Positions 1 through 7,277 of a stretch of 64,000 nt of DNA are shown piece by piece. A program made the translations under genes and the position numbers. The notes under the pieces are model-generated. The model was not told where the DNA came from. It worked only from the letters and a program-made list of their open reading frames with translations, and made no database searches. The DNA is from Dactylosporangium sp040689395 (GTDB lineage: Bacteria > Actinomycetota > Actinomycetes > Mycobacteriales > Micromonosporaceae). Position 1 is the first letter of the stretch. Each line of letters begins with the position of its first letter. Location of the stretch: assembly GCF_040689395.1 (NCBI RefSeq), contig NZ_JBFAZX010000012.1, positions 147,364 through 211,363 of the forward strand, in the 5' to 3' direction.

Positions 1-7
1 GGCCGCG

Positions 8-340
8 ATGCTGCGGCTGCGCGAGCGCGCCAATGCGACCTCGCTGGGCCGGCTGGTCGTGAAGGTCACGGTCGCCGCGCTGGGCACGCTGATCATCGCC
101 GTGGGTGTGGTGCTGCTGCCGCTGCCGGGCCCCGGCTGGGTGATCATCCTGAGCGGCCTGGCCCTGCTGGCGATGGAATTCCGCTGGGCGCGGCGGTTGC
201 TGTACTTCACGCGCGAGCAGCTGCTGCGCTGGACCCGACTCGTACGGGAGGGTTCGTGGCTGGTGCGGATCGTATCCGTCGGCGGCCTGCTCCTGGTGGT
301 CGGTGGGGCGTTGCTGCTGTCGCTGCGGATGCTCGCCTGA
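8..340 (+). CDS. PGPGW-motif small membrane protein (TIGR02611-like)
   Basis: The 110-residue product has a hydrophobic segment at about residues 18-55 containing PLPGPGW, the signature of the small actinobacterial PGPGW/TIGR02611 membrane proteins, and a second hydrophobic segment at the C-terminus (about 86-109). A basic, aromatic stretch (WARRLLYFTREQLLRW) lies between them and is probably cytoplasmic. The reading frame is open to the left edge of the window, so the true start may lie outside and the gene may be 5'-partial. The function of the family is unknown. Confidence 0.75.
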   Translation: MLRLRERANATSLGRLVVKVTVAALGTLIIAVGVVLLPLPGPGWVIILSGLALLAMEFRWARRLLYFTREQLLRWTRLVREGSWLVRIVSVGGLLLVVGGALLLSLRMLA

Positions 341-672
341 CTCCACATCCGCGATCTTCTGGATCGCGAGGGTGAGTTCCACCCATCCTGCCGGGGTGGC
401 TCTGTCCGGTGTGGTCCTTCCCCCAATATCGCCGCGTTGCCTTTACCGATCGTGTGCGTTTCGTGTTGTATGCGTTTCGTGACATGCTGATTTAGGTGGC
501 GGGTGCGCGAAAGGGCTACTGTGGAGGTAATCTCTCCGAGTCCCGCGTAGTATGTCGCCAAGTAACTTGTTTGTGTCCGAATGATACGGCCGGTGCGCTC
601 AGTGCCGAGGTCCGGATCGGTTACGTACACATCGGTTCTGTACACCTGGGTACCACCGAGGAAAGGCCACTC
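341..672. other. Intergenic region and lsr2 leader, no gene seen
   Basis: No reading frame here resembles a protein. The stretch is less GC-rich than its surroundings, as expected for promoter DNA before lsr2. Just before the gene are direct repeats of GTACAC at 625-630 and 640-645, with a partial third copy (GTACC) at 650-654. A purine-rich ribosome binding site GAGGAAAGG is at 658-666. The GTACAC repeats could be a regulator site; this is inference. Confidence 0.5.
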
Positions 673-1029
673 ATGGCAAAACGCGTCATCCACGAGCTGA
701 TCGATGACATCGACGGCAAGCCCGCCGCCGAGAGTATCGTGTTCGCGCTCGACGGCGTGCAGTACGAGATCGACCTGTCCGCGGCCAACGCAGTCAAGCT
801 GCGCGACGCGGTGGCCCCTTTCGTCGCCGCCGCGACGAAGATCGGCCGGGGCGGTGTGGTCGCGACCTCGCGGGGACGCGAGGTCCGAGGCCGCAGCGTG
901 ACCCGCGGCGATCGCGACCAGAACCGTGCGATCCGCGAATGGGCGCAGGCCAAGGGCATCGACGTGTCCGATCGGGGTCGCATCAAGCAGGACATCGTCG
1001 ACCGGTATCACGCGGAGGCCGGTCGCTGA
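673..1029 (+). CDS. lsr2: Nucleoid-associated protein Lsr2
   Basis: Lsr2 is the actinobacterial xenogeneic silencer, which bridges AT-rich DNA. The 118-residue product has the typical N-terminal oligomerisation domain (MAKRVIHELIDDIDG..., beta strands followed by a helix), a basic linker, and the C-terminal DNA-binding domain with the minor-groove RGR hook (SDRGRIKQDIVDRY, about residues 99-113). The ATG is chosen because GAGGAAAGG lies 7-15 bases upstream and because family members start MAKR/MAKK; a longer in-frame extension to 496 is not family-like. A strong factor-independent terminator follows about 210 bases downstream. Confidence 0.96.
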   Translation: MAKRVIHELIDDIDGKPAAESIVFALDGVQYEIDLSAANAVKLRDAVAPFVAAATKIGRGGVVATSRGREVRGRSVTRGDRDQNRAIREWAQAKGIDVSDRGRIKQDIVDRYHAEAGR

Positions 1030-1240
1030 TCGGTGCTTCACGGCCGTCCGCACGGGCTTCGTGCGGCCGTGACGACGCCTTCCGGGCCGCTTCGGCGGCT
1101 CGGAACGGTCGTTGTGGCGGCGTCGCCAGCATGATGGCCCGTCGAGACGGCGGGCCATCCCGGTGTCGGTAGGGCGGCTTGCGGGCCCGCACTCGCGGTG
1201 CCTCTCGCTGTGCCGCCGGGCGGTGTGAACGTACGTACGT

Positions 1241-1287
1241 GGGCGGGCTGGGTGCGTGATTCAAGCACCTAGCCCGCCCGTTTTTTC
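1241..1287 (+). terminator. Intrinsic terminator downstream of lsr2
   Basis: A 15-bp stem (1241-1255 pairing with 1265-1279, one G.U wobble) with a 9-base loop is followed by GTTTTTTC at 1280-1287. A U-run after a GC-rich stem is uncommon in this high-GC DNA and marks a genuine rho-independent terminator reading rightward. Confidence 0.88.
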
Positions 1288-1699
1288 ACGTGCATGTTCG
1301 GCCCCATTCCTAAGGCCATACGTCCGATTTGCTGCCGTTACGTGGCCCGGATTTGCGCGTCACGGCCGGCATTGCATGCTTGCCTCCGCCCACGCGGGTC
1401 CGCTTGGTTTGCCGCGGACGGCGGGCGCGCATTGCCGATCGATCCGGTGTACTTGCCCGTCCGCCCCGCCCCGCCCCATTGGCGACGGGACCGCGCGGGT
1501 CCGCTTTGCCCGGCGGCCGGGGGCGGCTTTGGTCGCCTTTGCTGACCGCACGGCGTCGTTAGCACCGCGCCGGCTGCGGACTCCAGGCCCGCCTAGCAAG
1601 GCATTTAGCCAGAGGGCCAATTACGCCGGACGCTCACCGCGGGCGCGGTGAGAATAACCGACTGTGGCGACGCCGATCGATTAGGAATGCGTGCAAAAA

Positions 1700-1742
1700 C
1701 GCGAAGGGGTCGCGACCCGTCTCGGGTCGCGACCCCTTCGCG
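1700..1742 (-). terminator. Perfect 19-bp hairpin, probable leftward terminator
   Basis: CGCGAAGGGGTCGCGACCC (1700-1718) is followed after 5 bases by its exact complement (1724-1742). On the minus strand the stem is followed by GTTTTTGC, so it looks like a factor-independent terminator for leftward transcripts, although the nearest leftward gene (the Hsp20 gene) ends 560 bases away. Confidence 0.6.
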
Positions 1743-2150
1743 GGCGTGGATCGAACCTCGTCAGGCGCTCGGAAACACCGGCTCCGGCGTTCCGGTCGGC
1801 TTGGCCGCTCTGGCCGGCTCGGTCGCCCTGGTCGGGGGCACCCCGATGCCGGATCGACACTCGGGCCGGTCGCCGCGATCGGGTGGTAGCCCGTTCGGCA
1901 CTGCCCTGGCCGGCGTGCCCGGGCGGGCCCGTTTGGCATGGCTTGCTTGGCGCTCTACCCGTTTGGAATGTTCTGTTCCGTGTTCTGTTCTGTTCGGTGT
2001 GTCCGGGGTTCTGTGTGCCGTTCTGTGCGGCGGGCTGACCGGCTCGGGCGGCATCGCTTGGCGCGCAGCTGAGGCGACACCGTGGGACGGCCGGTCGCCC
2101 GGCGGCATTGCTGGACCGCTGTCTGGGCGACTGGTTCGGCGCCGGGGCTG

Positions 2151-2206
2151 CCTTGATCACGGAGTGCTCGTGTACCAGGGGGTACACGAGCACTCCGTGA
2201 TCAAGG
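2151..2206. repeat. Perfect 26-bp inverted repeat, REP-like
   Basis: Positions 2151-2176 (starting CCTTGATCACGGAGTGCT) are exactly complementary to 2181-2206, with a 4-base AGGG loop. There is no U-run on either side. The core TTGATC is shared with the element at 26864-26938, suggesting a family of intergenic palindromes dispersed in this genome; copy number cannot be judged from one window. Confidence 0.75.
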
Positions 2207-2303
2207 GGGAAGTGTCCAGTGCGAGCCGTGCCCGGGCGATTTGCCCGTTCATCCGGTCTGGATGGCGTTGACGCTGGGAGCCGGCCGGTCCGGCCGGCTT
2301 GGA

Positions 2304-2720
2304 TCAGGCGTTCGCCAGCTCGCGCTGCGAGGTGTTGATCTCGATCTTGCGCGGGCGAGCCTTCTCGGCGACGGGGATGCTCAGGGTGAGCACGCCGGCG
2401 TCGTAGCTGGCCTCGAGGCGGTCGGTGTCCAAGGTGTCGCCGAGGACCAGGCGGCGGGTGACGGTGCCGGCGGCGCGCTCGGTGATGACGCGGCGGACGC
2501 CCTCGCGCTGGGTGCTGGTGCGCTCGGCGCGCACGGTGAGCACGTTGCGGTCGACGGTGGCGTCGATCGTGGCCGGGTCCACGCCGGGCAGGTCGATCTC
2601 CACGTAGAACGTGTCGCCGTCGCGGTAGGCGTCCAGCGGGGCGGCGACTCGGACGGCCGGCCCGCCGAAGAACTGGTCGAACGCGTCGAAGGTCCGGAAC
2701 GGGGCGGTACGCAGCAACAT
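2304..2720 (-). CDS. Small heat shock protein, Hsp20 family
   Basis: This is an ATP-independent holdase chaperone of 138 residues. It has a short N-terminal arm with FDQFF, an alpha-crystallin domain (about residues 35-130: VEIDLPGVDPATIDATVDRNVLTVRAER...) and a late GVLTLSIPVAEKARPRKIEI segment with the conserved G-x-L core. The ATG at 2718-2720 is chosen because GGAGG precedes it at normal spacing; the frame extends further but upstream sequence is the promoter. Two HspR-type inverted repeats lie upstream (2737-2757 and 2804-2824), so HspR control is expected, as known for dnaK operons and mycobacterial acr2. Confidence 0.95.
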   Translation of the reverse strand: MLLRTAPFRTFDAFDQFFGGPAVRVAAPLDAYRDGDTFYVEIDLPGVDPATIDATVDRNVLTVRAERTSTQREGVRRVITERAAGTVTRRLVLGDTLDTDRLEASYDAGVLTLSIPVAEKARPRKIEINTSQRELANA

Positions 2721-2736
2721 GGTGAGTCCCTCCAAG

Positions 2737-2757
2737 ATTGAGCCCGTATCACTCAAG
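2737..2757 (-). promoter_or_regulatory. HAIR-type HspR operator, promoter-proximal copy
   Basis: ATTGAGC-N7-ACTCAAG on the plus strand matches the HspR-associated inverted repeat CTTGAGT-N7-ACTCAAG: one half is perfect and the other has two mismatches. It lies 17 bases upstream of the Hsp20 start codon and overlaps where RNA polymerase would sit. Confidence 0.75.
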
Positions 2758-2803
2758 TCGTACAACGGACGGGGCGCCCACCCTCTTCCGTCCGTGAACG
2801 TGA

Positions 2804-2824
2804 CATGAGTCATCTAGACTCAAC
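2804..2824 (-). promoter_or_regulatory. HAIR-type HspR operator, distal copy
   Basis: CATGAGT-N7-ACTCAAC has one mismatch per half-site to the HAIR consensus CTTGAGT-N7-ACTCAAG. Its centre is 67 bases from the centre of the proximal copy, so cooperative binding by HspR is plausible. Confidence 0.75.
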
Positions 2825-3020
2825 TTTGGCCACACGGCCCTGCCGCGTCGTTCCTCGTGGTTGTGGTGCCGGTCTTGGTGATCGCGGACGACAGGTAGTC
2901 GCGCACGGTGCTCTCCGACAGGTGCGGGCGGGCGGCGATATCGGCGGTGGCCAGGGCTCTCTTGGCCCGGGTGAGCTCGGCGGTCAGGCCGGTCTCGTGG
3001 TATCCGGTGACCGCTTCGCG
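2823..3020 (-). pseudogene. Remnant of a DesR-type LuxR-family response regulator
   Basis: On the minus strand the frame reads ...ADIAARPHLSESTVRDYLSS and then AITKTG, the recognition helix and tail of the LuxR-type HTH found in DesR-like response regulators (family pattern: AEIAxxLHLSEGTVRNYLSxAIxKTG). The receiver domain is absent, the first HTH helix is shortened, and after AITKTG the tail degenerates into TTTTRNDAAG and ends. Upstream the frame runs antisense through the peroxidase gene. I read it as a decayed fragment rather than a gene; there is no ribosome binding site. Confidence 0.6.
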
Positions 3021-3090
3021 GATCTCCACGTCCGTCTCGACAGCACGGCGACAAATGTCCTGCGAATATTGATCCGGATACGATCGCCGC

Positions 3091-3984
3091 ATGGCACCGA
3101 CTCCGCAGCCGGGCATCTTCGCCGCGGCGCTGGCCGAGCATGCGTATCTGGAGTTCGACCTGCGCCCGGGCGTGCCGCTGCGGGCCCTGATCGCGGCGCT
3201 GACGGCGGTCGGCGAGCCGATGCCGGCGACCGGCGCGATCAACGTGGTGATCGGGATTCGGCCGTCGCTGTGGGAGCCGGTCGTCGCCGCGGACTTCACC
3301 GAGGCGGTGGCCGGCCCGGACGGGTTCACGATGCCCGCCACGCAGCACGACGCGTGGTTGTGGCTGTCGGGCGCGGACCGCACCGCGCTGTTCGACTACA
3401 CGCGCGCCGCGCTCGGCCTGCTCGAGCCCGTCGCGATCTGCGCCCGCGAGGTTTCCGGCTGGGTGTACCACCAGGACCGCGACCTCACCGGGTTCATCGA
3501 CGGCACCGAGAACCCGCCACGCAGCCTCGCCCCGGCGGTCGCAGCCGCCGCGGACGGCCCGGGCGCGGGTTGCAGCGTGGTGCTGGTCCAGCAGTGGCGG
3601 CACGACTCGGCCGCCTTCGAGGCACTCAGCGTCGCGGAGCAGGAGCTCGTCATCGGCCGTACCAAGGCGGACTCCGTCGAGCTCGACGAGGAGCACCAGC
3701 CGCCGACGTCGCACGTGTCCCGCACGGTCGTGGAGGAGCACGGGGAGGAGTTGAAGATCTTCCGCCGCAACACCGCCTACGGCACGGTGCGCGACCACGG
3801 CACGATGTTCGTCGGTTTCTGCGCGACCCAGCATCCGCTGGCCGAGATGCTGCGCCGCATGGCCGGCGTCGGCGACGGCGTGCGCGACGCGCTGACCCGC
3901 TACACGGCGCCGCTCACCGGCGCGTACTACGTGATCCCGCCGGTCGAGGCGCTGGCACCGTTCGCCCCCGCCGCGCAGGACTGA
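3091..3984 (+). CDS. Dye-decolorizing peroxidase (DyP, YfeX-like)
   Basis: This is a haem peroxidase of 297 residues, the usual length of the YfeX-like cytoplasmic class. The DyP signature GFIDGTENP places the catalytic aspartate at D137; H208 in TSHVSRTVV fits the proximal haem ligand and the FRRNTAYG segment supplies the distal arginine. No signal peptide or Tat motif is present, so it is cytoplasmic or possibly an encapsulin cargo. The nearest encapsulin sequence in the window is only a remnant, about 49 kb away. It stands alone and converges on a truncated minus-strand gene. Confidence 0.93.
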   Translation: MAPTPQPGIFAAALAEHAYLEFDLRPGVPLRALIAALTAVGEPMPATGAINVVIGIRPSLWEPVVAADFTEAVAGPDGFTMPATQHDAWLWLSGADRTALFDYTRAALGLLEPVAICAREVSGWVYHQDRDLTGFIDGTENPPRSLAPAVAAAADGPGAGCSVVLVQQWRHDSAAFEALSVAEQELVIGRTKADSVELDEEHQPPTSHVSRTVVEEHGEELKIFRRNTAYGTVRDHGTMFVGFCATQHPLAEMLRRMAGVGDGVRDALTRYTAPLTGAYYVIPPVEALAPFAPAAQD

Positions 3985-4295
3985 GGGCGGGCGATCCATC
4001 GGATGGACATCGGGGCGTCGAGGGCGTCCACGGCGTCGAACGCGGCGATGACGCCCTCGGCCGCGGCGGCGCCGAGCGGGCCTGGCCGCCAGCGCTCCAG
4101 GGGCCACGCCTCGCCACGGGCCGCGGCGGCGAAGCCCAGGTGCTGCACGGTCATCTGGGCCAGCAGGTCAGCGAGGTTCCAGCCGGCGCACGGGGCGGGC
4201 AGGGCGAGGTCGGGCGGGCCGTGGAGCAGCTTGGCGCTGGTGCGGACGGCGATCGCGTCCGCCGCGCGGAAGTCGGCAAAGGCCATGGCCACCAC
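3927..4295 (-). pseudogene. Truncated TIGR03086/DinB-like protein
   Basis: The first ~95 residues (MAFADFRAADAIAVR..., LPAPCAGWNLADLLAQM) match the N-terminal helical bundle of TIGR03086-type, mycothiol-dependent-enzyme-like proteins, including the conserved PC.GW..DLL.HM/QM region. The family normally runs to about 190 residues. Here similarity ends near ALDAPMSI and the frame continues antisense into the 3' end of the DyP gene. GTG at 4293-4295 begins one base after the AraC-type gene's stop, so it was once the second gene of that operon. I call it a 3'-truncated remnant. Confidence 0.6.
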
Positions 4296-4296
4296 G

Positions 4297-5268
4297 TTAG
4301 ACCCGCGAACGGAAGGCCTGCCGATACGCCGAGGGCGAGGTGCGCATGGCGTTGGCGAAGTGGTGACGGTACGTCACCGGGGTCTCGAAACCGACCGTGG
4401 CGGCGATCTGCTCGATGGGGGTGTCGGTCGTCTCCAGCAGGGCCAGGCTGGCCTGCACGCGCTGGCGCAGCAGCCAGCGGATAGGGCTGGTGCTGGTGGC
4501 GCGCGTGAAGTGGCGCAGGTATGTGCGCGGCGACATGTGCGCCTGCCGCGCCAGGGCTGACAGGGTCAGCGGCTCGGACAGGTGAGCCAGCGCCCATGTC
4601 AGGCTCGCGGCGATGCGGTCGTCCGACGCGTCGGCGGGCATCGGCGCCTCGATGAACTGGGCCTGGCCGCCGTCGCGGTGCGGCTGAACGACGAGGCGGC
4701 GGGCCACGGCGTTGGCGATCGCGGCGCCGTGGTCGGTCCGCACGACGTGCAGGCACAGGTCCAGGCCCGCGGCGCTGCCGGCGCTGGTCCACACGTCGCC
4801 ATCGGCCAGGTACAGCACGTCGGGGTCGAGCTCGACGCGGGGGAACCGGTCGCGGAACACGCTGGCGTAGCGCCAGTGTGTGGTGGCGCGGCGGCCGTCG
4901 AGGAGGCCCGCCGCGGCGAGCGCGAACGCGCCCGAGCAGATGGAGAGGATCCGCGCCCCCCGCTCGTGCGCGGCTCGCAGCGCGTCGAGGACGGCGGGCG
5001 GTGGGTCGGCGTGGACGCTCTCGACGCCGGGCACGATGACCGTGTCCGCGGCGGTCAGCTCGGCGAGGCCGCCGCCGGGGTGCAGGGTGGCGCCGCCGAC
5101 CACCGGCACGGGGGCCGGGGTGGGTGCGCAGATGCTCAGCTCGTACCACGGGACGTCGAACTCCGGCCGCGGCAGCCCGAAGACCTCGGTGACGATCCCG
5201 GTCTCGAACAGCGACATGCCCCTGAATGCCAGGACCGAGACGGTGGGGCCGCCGATGTGTACACGCAT
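4297..5268 (-). CDS. AraC-family regulator with DJ-1/PfpI domain (GlxA-like)
   Basis: The 323-residue product joins an N-terminal class-I amidotransferase-like domain (about 8-185; nucleophile-elbow region ILSICSGAFALAAAG) to two C-terminal AraC-type helix-turn-helix motifs (about 220-318; MSPRTYLRHFTRATSTSP and IAATVGFETPVTYRHHF). This is the GlxA/FtrA architecture. Such proteins usually activate small metabolic operons and often lie beside a target. The divergent rhodanese-like gene starts about 70 bases away, and the truncated TIGR03086-like gene follows immediately. The ligand is unknown. Confidence 0.93.
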   Translation of the reverse strand: MRVHIGGPTVSVLAFRGMSLFETGIVTEVFGLPRPEFDVPWYELSICAPTPAPVPVVGGATLHPGGGLAELTAADTVIVPGVESVHADPPPAVLDALRAAHERGARILSICSGAFALAAAGLLDGRRATTHWRYASVFRDRFPRVELDPDVLYLADGDVWTSAGSAAGLDLCLHVVRTDHGAAIANAVARRLVVQPHRDGGQAQFIEAPMPADASDDRIAASLTWALAHLSEPLTLSALARQAHMSPRTYLRHFTRATSTSPIRWLLRQRVQASLALLETTDTPIEQIAATVGFETPVTYRHHFANAMRTSPSAYRQAFRSRV

Positions 5269-5340
5269 GGCGAGATGTTAGCGAACGGCGTCGTTTTCGC
5301 CACTGTCCTGTGGTACCGCCGCGGAATCATGCTGCTGGGC

Positions 5341-5766
5341 ATGACCAACGCCATCGAGCACTTCACCGCCCGCCTCGCCTTCGAGACCGACGTCAGCGAC
5401 GTGCACGCGGCCATGACCGCCGACGCGGCGGGCCTCGTCATCGTCGACTCGCGCGGCGCGCAGGCCTGGGCGCAGGGGCACATCCCGGGCGCCGTGCACC
5501 TGCCCACGGCCGACATCGCCGTCCGCGCCGCGGAGCTGATCCCGGCCGGCTCCGAGGTCGTCACGTACTGCTGGGGCCCGGGCTGCAACGGCGCCACCCG
5601 CGCGGCGCTGGAGTTCGCCAAGCTCGGCTACCGGGTGCGTGAGATGCTCGGCGGCTACGAGTACTGGGTGCGCGAGGGCCTGGAGTTCGCCACGACGGCG
5701 GGCCCGCAGCGCCGGCCCGCCGACGAGCTCACCGCCCCGCGCCGAGCAGCGTCATGCGACTGTTAG
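5341..5766 (+). CDS. Rhodanese-like sulfurtransferase
   Basis: A single rhodanese domain of about 141 residues: VDSRGAQAWAQGHIPGAVHL is the CH2A region and YCWGPGCNGATRAA carries the active-site loop, with the cysteine of WGPGC as probable nucleophile. An alternative in-frame ATG at 5329 would add four residues; neither start has a good ribosome binding site, and relatives begin MTxAIEHF, which favours 5341. It is divergent from the GlxA-like regulator, its likely controller. Its stop codon overlaps the stop of the facing oxidoreductase gene (tail to tail). Confidence 0.85.
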   Translation: MTNAIEHFTARLAFETDVSDVHAAMTADAAGLVIVDSRGAQAWAQGHIPGAVHLPTADIAVRAAELIPAGSEVVTYCWGPGCNGATRAALEFAKLGYRVREMLGGYEYWVREGLEFATTAGPQRRPADELTAPRRAASCDC

Positions 5767-6722
5767 CCCACCGCCAGTAAGGTCTTGCCGATCGCGGTGC
5801 GCTGCTCGATCGCCCGGTGCGCCTCGGCCGCCTCGGACAACCCGAAGACCTGCCCGACCAGTGGTGTGAGGCGTTTCTCGGCGACGGCGGTGAGGGCGCG
5901 GCCGAGGTACGCGCGGAAGCTCGCGGTGCGCAGCTGCAGCGCCGCGATGCCGGTGGCCGTGATCCCGCGCGCCCGCGCCACCTCGGGGTCGGGCGTGGTG
6001 AAGCCGCCCGCCGGTGTGCCGTGCCCGGAAAACCGGCCGCCGTCGTTAACCAGCGCGAACGCGGCGCGGCCGTAGTCGCCGCCGGCGCCGTCGAGCGCCA
6101 CGTCGACCGGCTCGAGCGCGGCGGTCCAGTCCGGCGCCGAGTAGTCGACGACCTGGTCGGCGCCGAGCAGGCGCAGGCGCTCGAGCTTCGCCGCGCCCCG
6201 TGCCGCGGCGACCACCGTCGCGCCCTGCGCCCTGGCCAGCTGAACCAGGATCGCGCCCATGCCGCCGGCGGCCGCGGTCACCAGCACCCGGTCGCCGGGG
6301 CGCACCGGCACCACGTCGAGCAGGGCCAGCGCCGTCACGCCGTCGTGCAGCACGGCCGCGGCACCGGCCGCCTCGACGCCGTCGGGGATCGCCACCAGCA
6401 CGTCGGCCGGCGCGAGGGCGCGGGTCGCGTAGCCGCCGCCGGCGTGGCCGGTGCGGGCCGCCACCCGCCTGCCGATCCACTGTGGAGCGACGCCACTGCC
6501 CACATCGGACACCGTGCCGGCGACGCCCACGCCCGGCCGGTACGGCAGCTCGACCGGGAAGACGTCGCCGCCGAACCCGGCCCGCACCATCGTCTCCAGC
6601 CACAACGTGTCGGCGACCGCCACGTCGATGACGACCTGCCCGGGCCCGGGGAACGGGTCGGGCGTGTCGACGGGTACCAGGACCTCCGGCCCGCCGAAGC
6701 GGGACACCTGTATCGCACGCAT
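5763..6722 (-). CDS. Zinc-free MDR oxidoreductase (NADPH:quinone reductase-like)
   Basis: The 319-residue product is a medium-chain dehydrogenase/reductase: a GroES-like N-terminal half (MRAIQVSRFGGPEVL) and a Rossmann domain whose nucleotide-binding segment is VLVTAAAGGMGAILVQLA. The zinc ligands of alcohol dehydrogenases are missing, as in quinone oxidoreductase and zeta-crystallin relatives. GAGGGTGG lies before the ATG at 6720-6722, which decides the start. It is monocistronic and convergent with the rhodanese-like gene; the substrate is not predictable. Confidence 0.9.
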   Translation of the reverse strand: MRAIQVSRFGGPEVLVPVDTPDPFPGPGQVVIDVAVADTLWLETMVRAGFGGDVFPVELPYRPGVGVAGTVSDVGSGVAPQWIGRRVAARTGHAGGGYATRALAPADVLVAIPDGVEAAGAAAVLHDGVTALALLDVVPVRPGDRVLVTAAAGGMGAILVQLARAQGATVVAAARGAAKLERLRLLGADQVVDYSAPDWTAALEPVDVALDGAGGDYGRAAFALVNDGGRFSGHGTPAGGFTTPDPEVARARGITATGIAALQLRTASFRAYLGRALTAVAEKRLTPLVGQVFGLSEAAEAHRAIEQRTAIGKTLLAVG

Positions 6723-6800
6723 GTGACCACCCTCGGACCTCAAGCGCGGTTCATGTCAAGCGGGCGGGTTAAACGGCCGGGGCGGGGGCAGCACCGCGCC

Positions 6801-7277
6801 GTGGCTGACACACGAACCTCCAGCGACGTGACGATGCGCGTCAACGGGTATGCCCACCAGCTGCGCGTGGACAACCGCGCGACGCTGCTGGACGTGCTGC
6901 GCGAGCGGCTGAACCTGCCGGGCACGAAGAAGGGGTGTGACCACGGCCAGTGCGGCGCCTGCACGGTGCTGCTGGACGGCCGGCGGGTGGTGAGCTGCCT
7001 CATCCTCGCGGTCGCCACCGAGGACACGGAGGTGACCACCGTGGAGGGGCTCAGCGCCGGGCACGGCCTGCACCCGATCCAGGAGGCGTTCATCGAGCAC
7101 GACGCGCTGCAGTGCGGCTTCTGCACGCCCGGCCAGATCTGCTCCGCGGCCGGGCTCACCCCGCAGGAGACCGCCTCCCTGGCCGACGTCCGGGAGGCGA
7201 TGAGCGGCAACATCTGCCGCTGCGGGGCGTACGTGAACATCGCCGCCGCCGTCTACGAGGCGGCCTCGGCGTCATGA
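6801..7277 (+). CDS. Mo-dependent aldehyde/xanthine oxidoreductase, 2Fe-2S subunit (PaoA-like)
   Basis: This is the small iron-sulfur subunit of a three-subunit molybdenum hydroxylase. The plant-type 2Fe-2S motif GCDHGQCGACTVLLDG (about residues 43-58) is followed by the second cluster domain with CGFCTPGQ and NICRCGAY. The chosen GTG gives 158 residues; an in-frame ATG at 6753 would add 16 residues without family support. The next gene starts inside its stop codon (ATGA overlap), so the three subunits are translated from one message. Confidence 0.93.
   Translation: MADTRTSSDVTMRVNGYAHQLRVDNRATLLDVLRERLNLPGTKKGCDHGQCGACTVLLDGRRVVSCLILAVATEDTEVTTVEGLSAGHGLHPIQEAFIEHDALQCGFCTPGQICSAAGLTPQETASLADVREAMSGNICRCGAYVNIAAAVYEAASAS

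Larger units (their letters stand above)
1030..2303. other. 1.27-kb non-coding interval with three strong hairpins
   Basis: Several long frames cross this interval, but none has protein-like composition or a ribosome binding site. It contains a bulged hairpin right after lsr2 (about 1033-1067), the terminator at 1241-1287, a perfect 19-bp hairpin at 1700-1742, a pyrimidine/G-rich patch of GTTCTGT-like repeats at about 1965-2035, and a perfect 26-bp hairpin at 2151-2206. I see no tRNA or known riboswitch fold. Confidence 0.6.

Noticed and set aside
1700..1742. Possible tRNA or small structured RNA
   Set aside because: It is a plain hairpin with no cloverleaf arms, followed on one strand by a T-run; a terminator explains it.
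1648..2271. A 207-codon open frame across the lsr2-hsp20 gap
   Set aside because: It runs through two perfect hairpins and simple sequence, has no ribosome binding site and has the composition expected of stop-poor GC-rich DNA.
2749..4107. Long minus-strand frame antisense to the DyP peroxidase gene
   Set aside because: It is Arg/Gly/His-rich without any motif, the usual shadow of a high-GC gene on the other strand.
4582..5340. Upstream extension of the rhodanese-like gene through the regulator
   Set aside because: The extra 250 codons are antisense to the GlxA-like gene; homology begins at the ATG near 5341.
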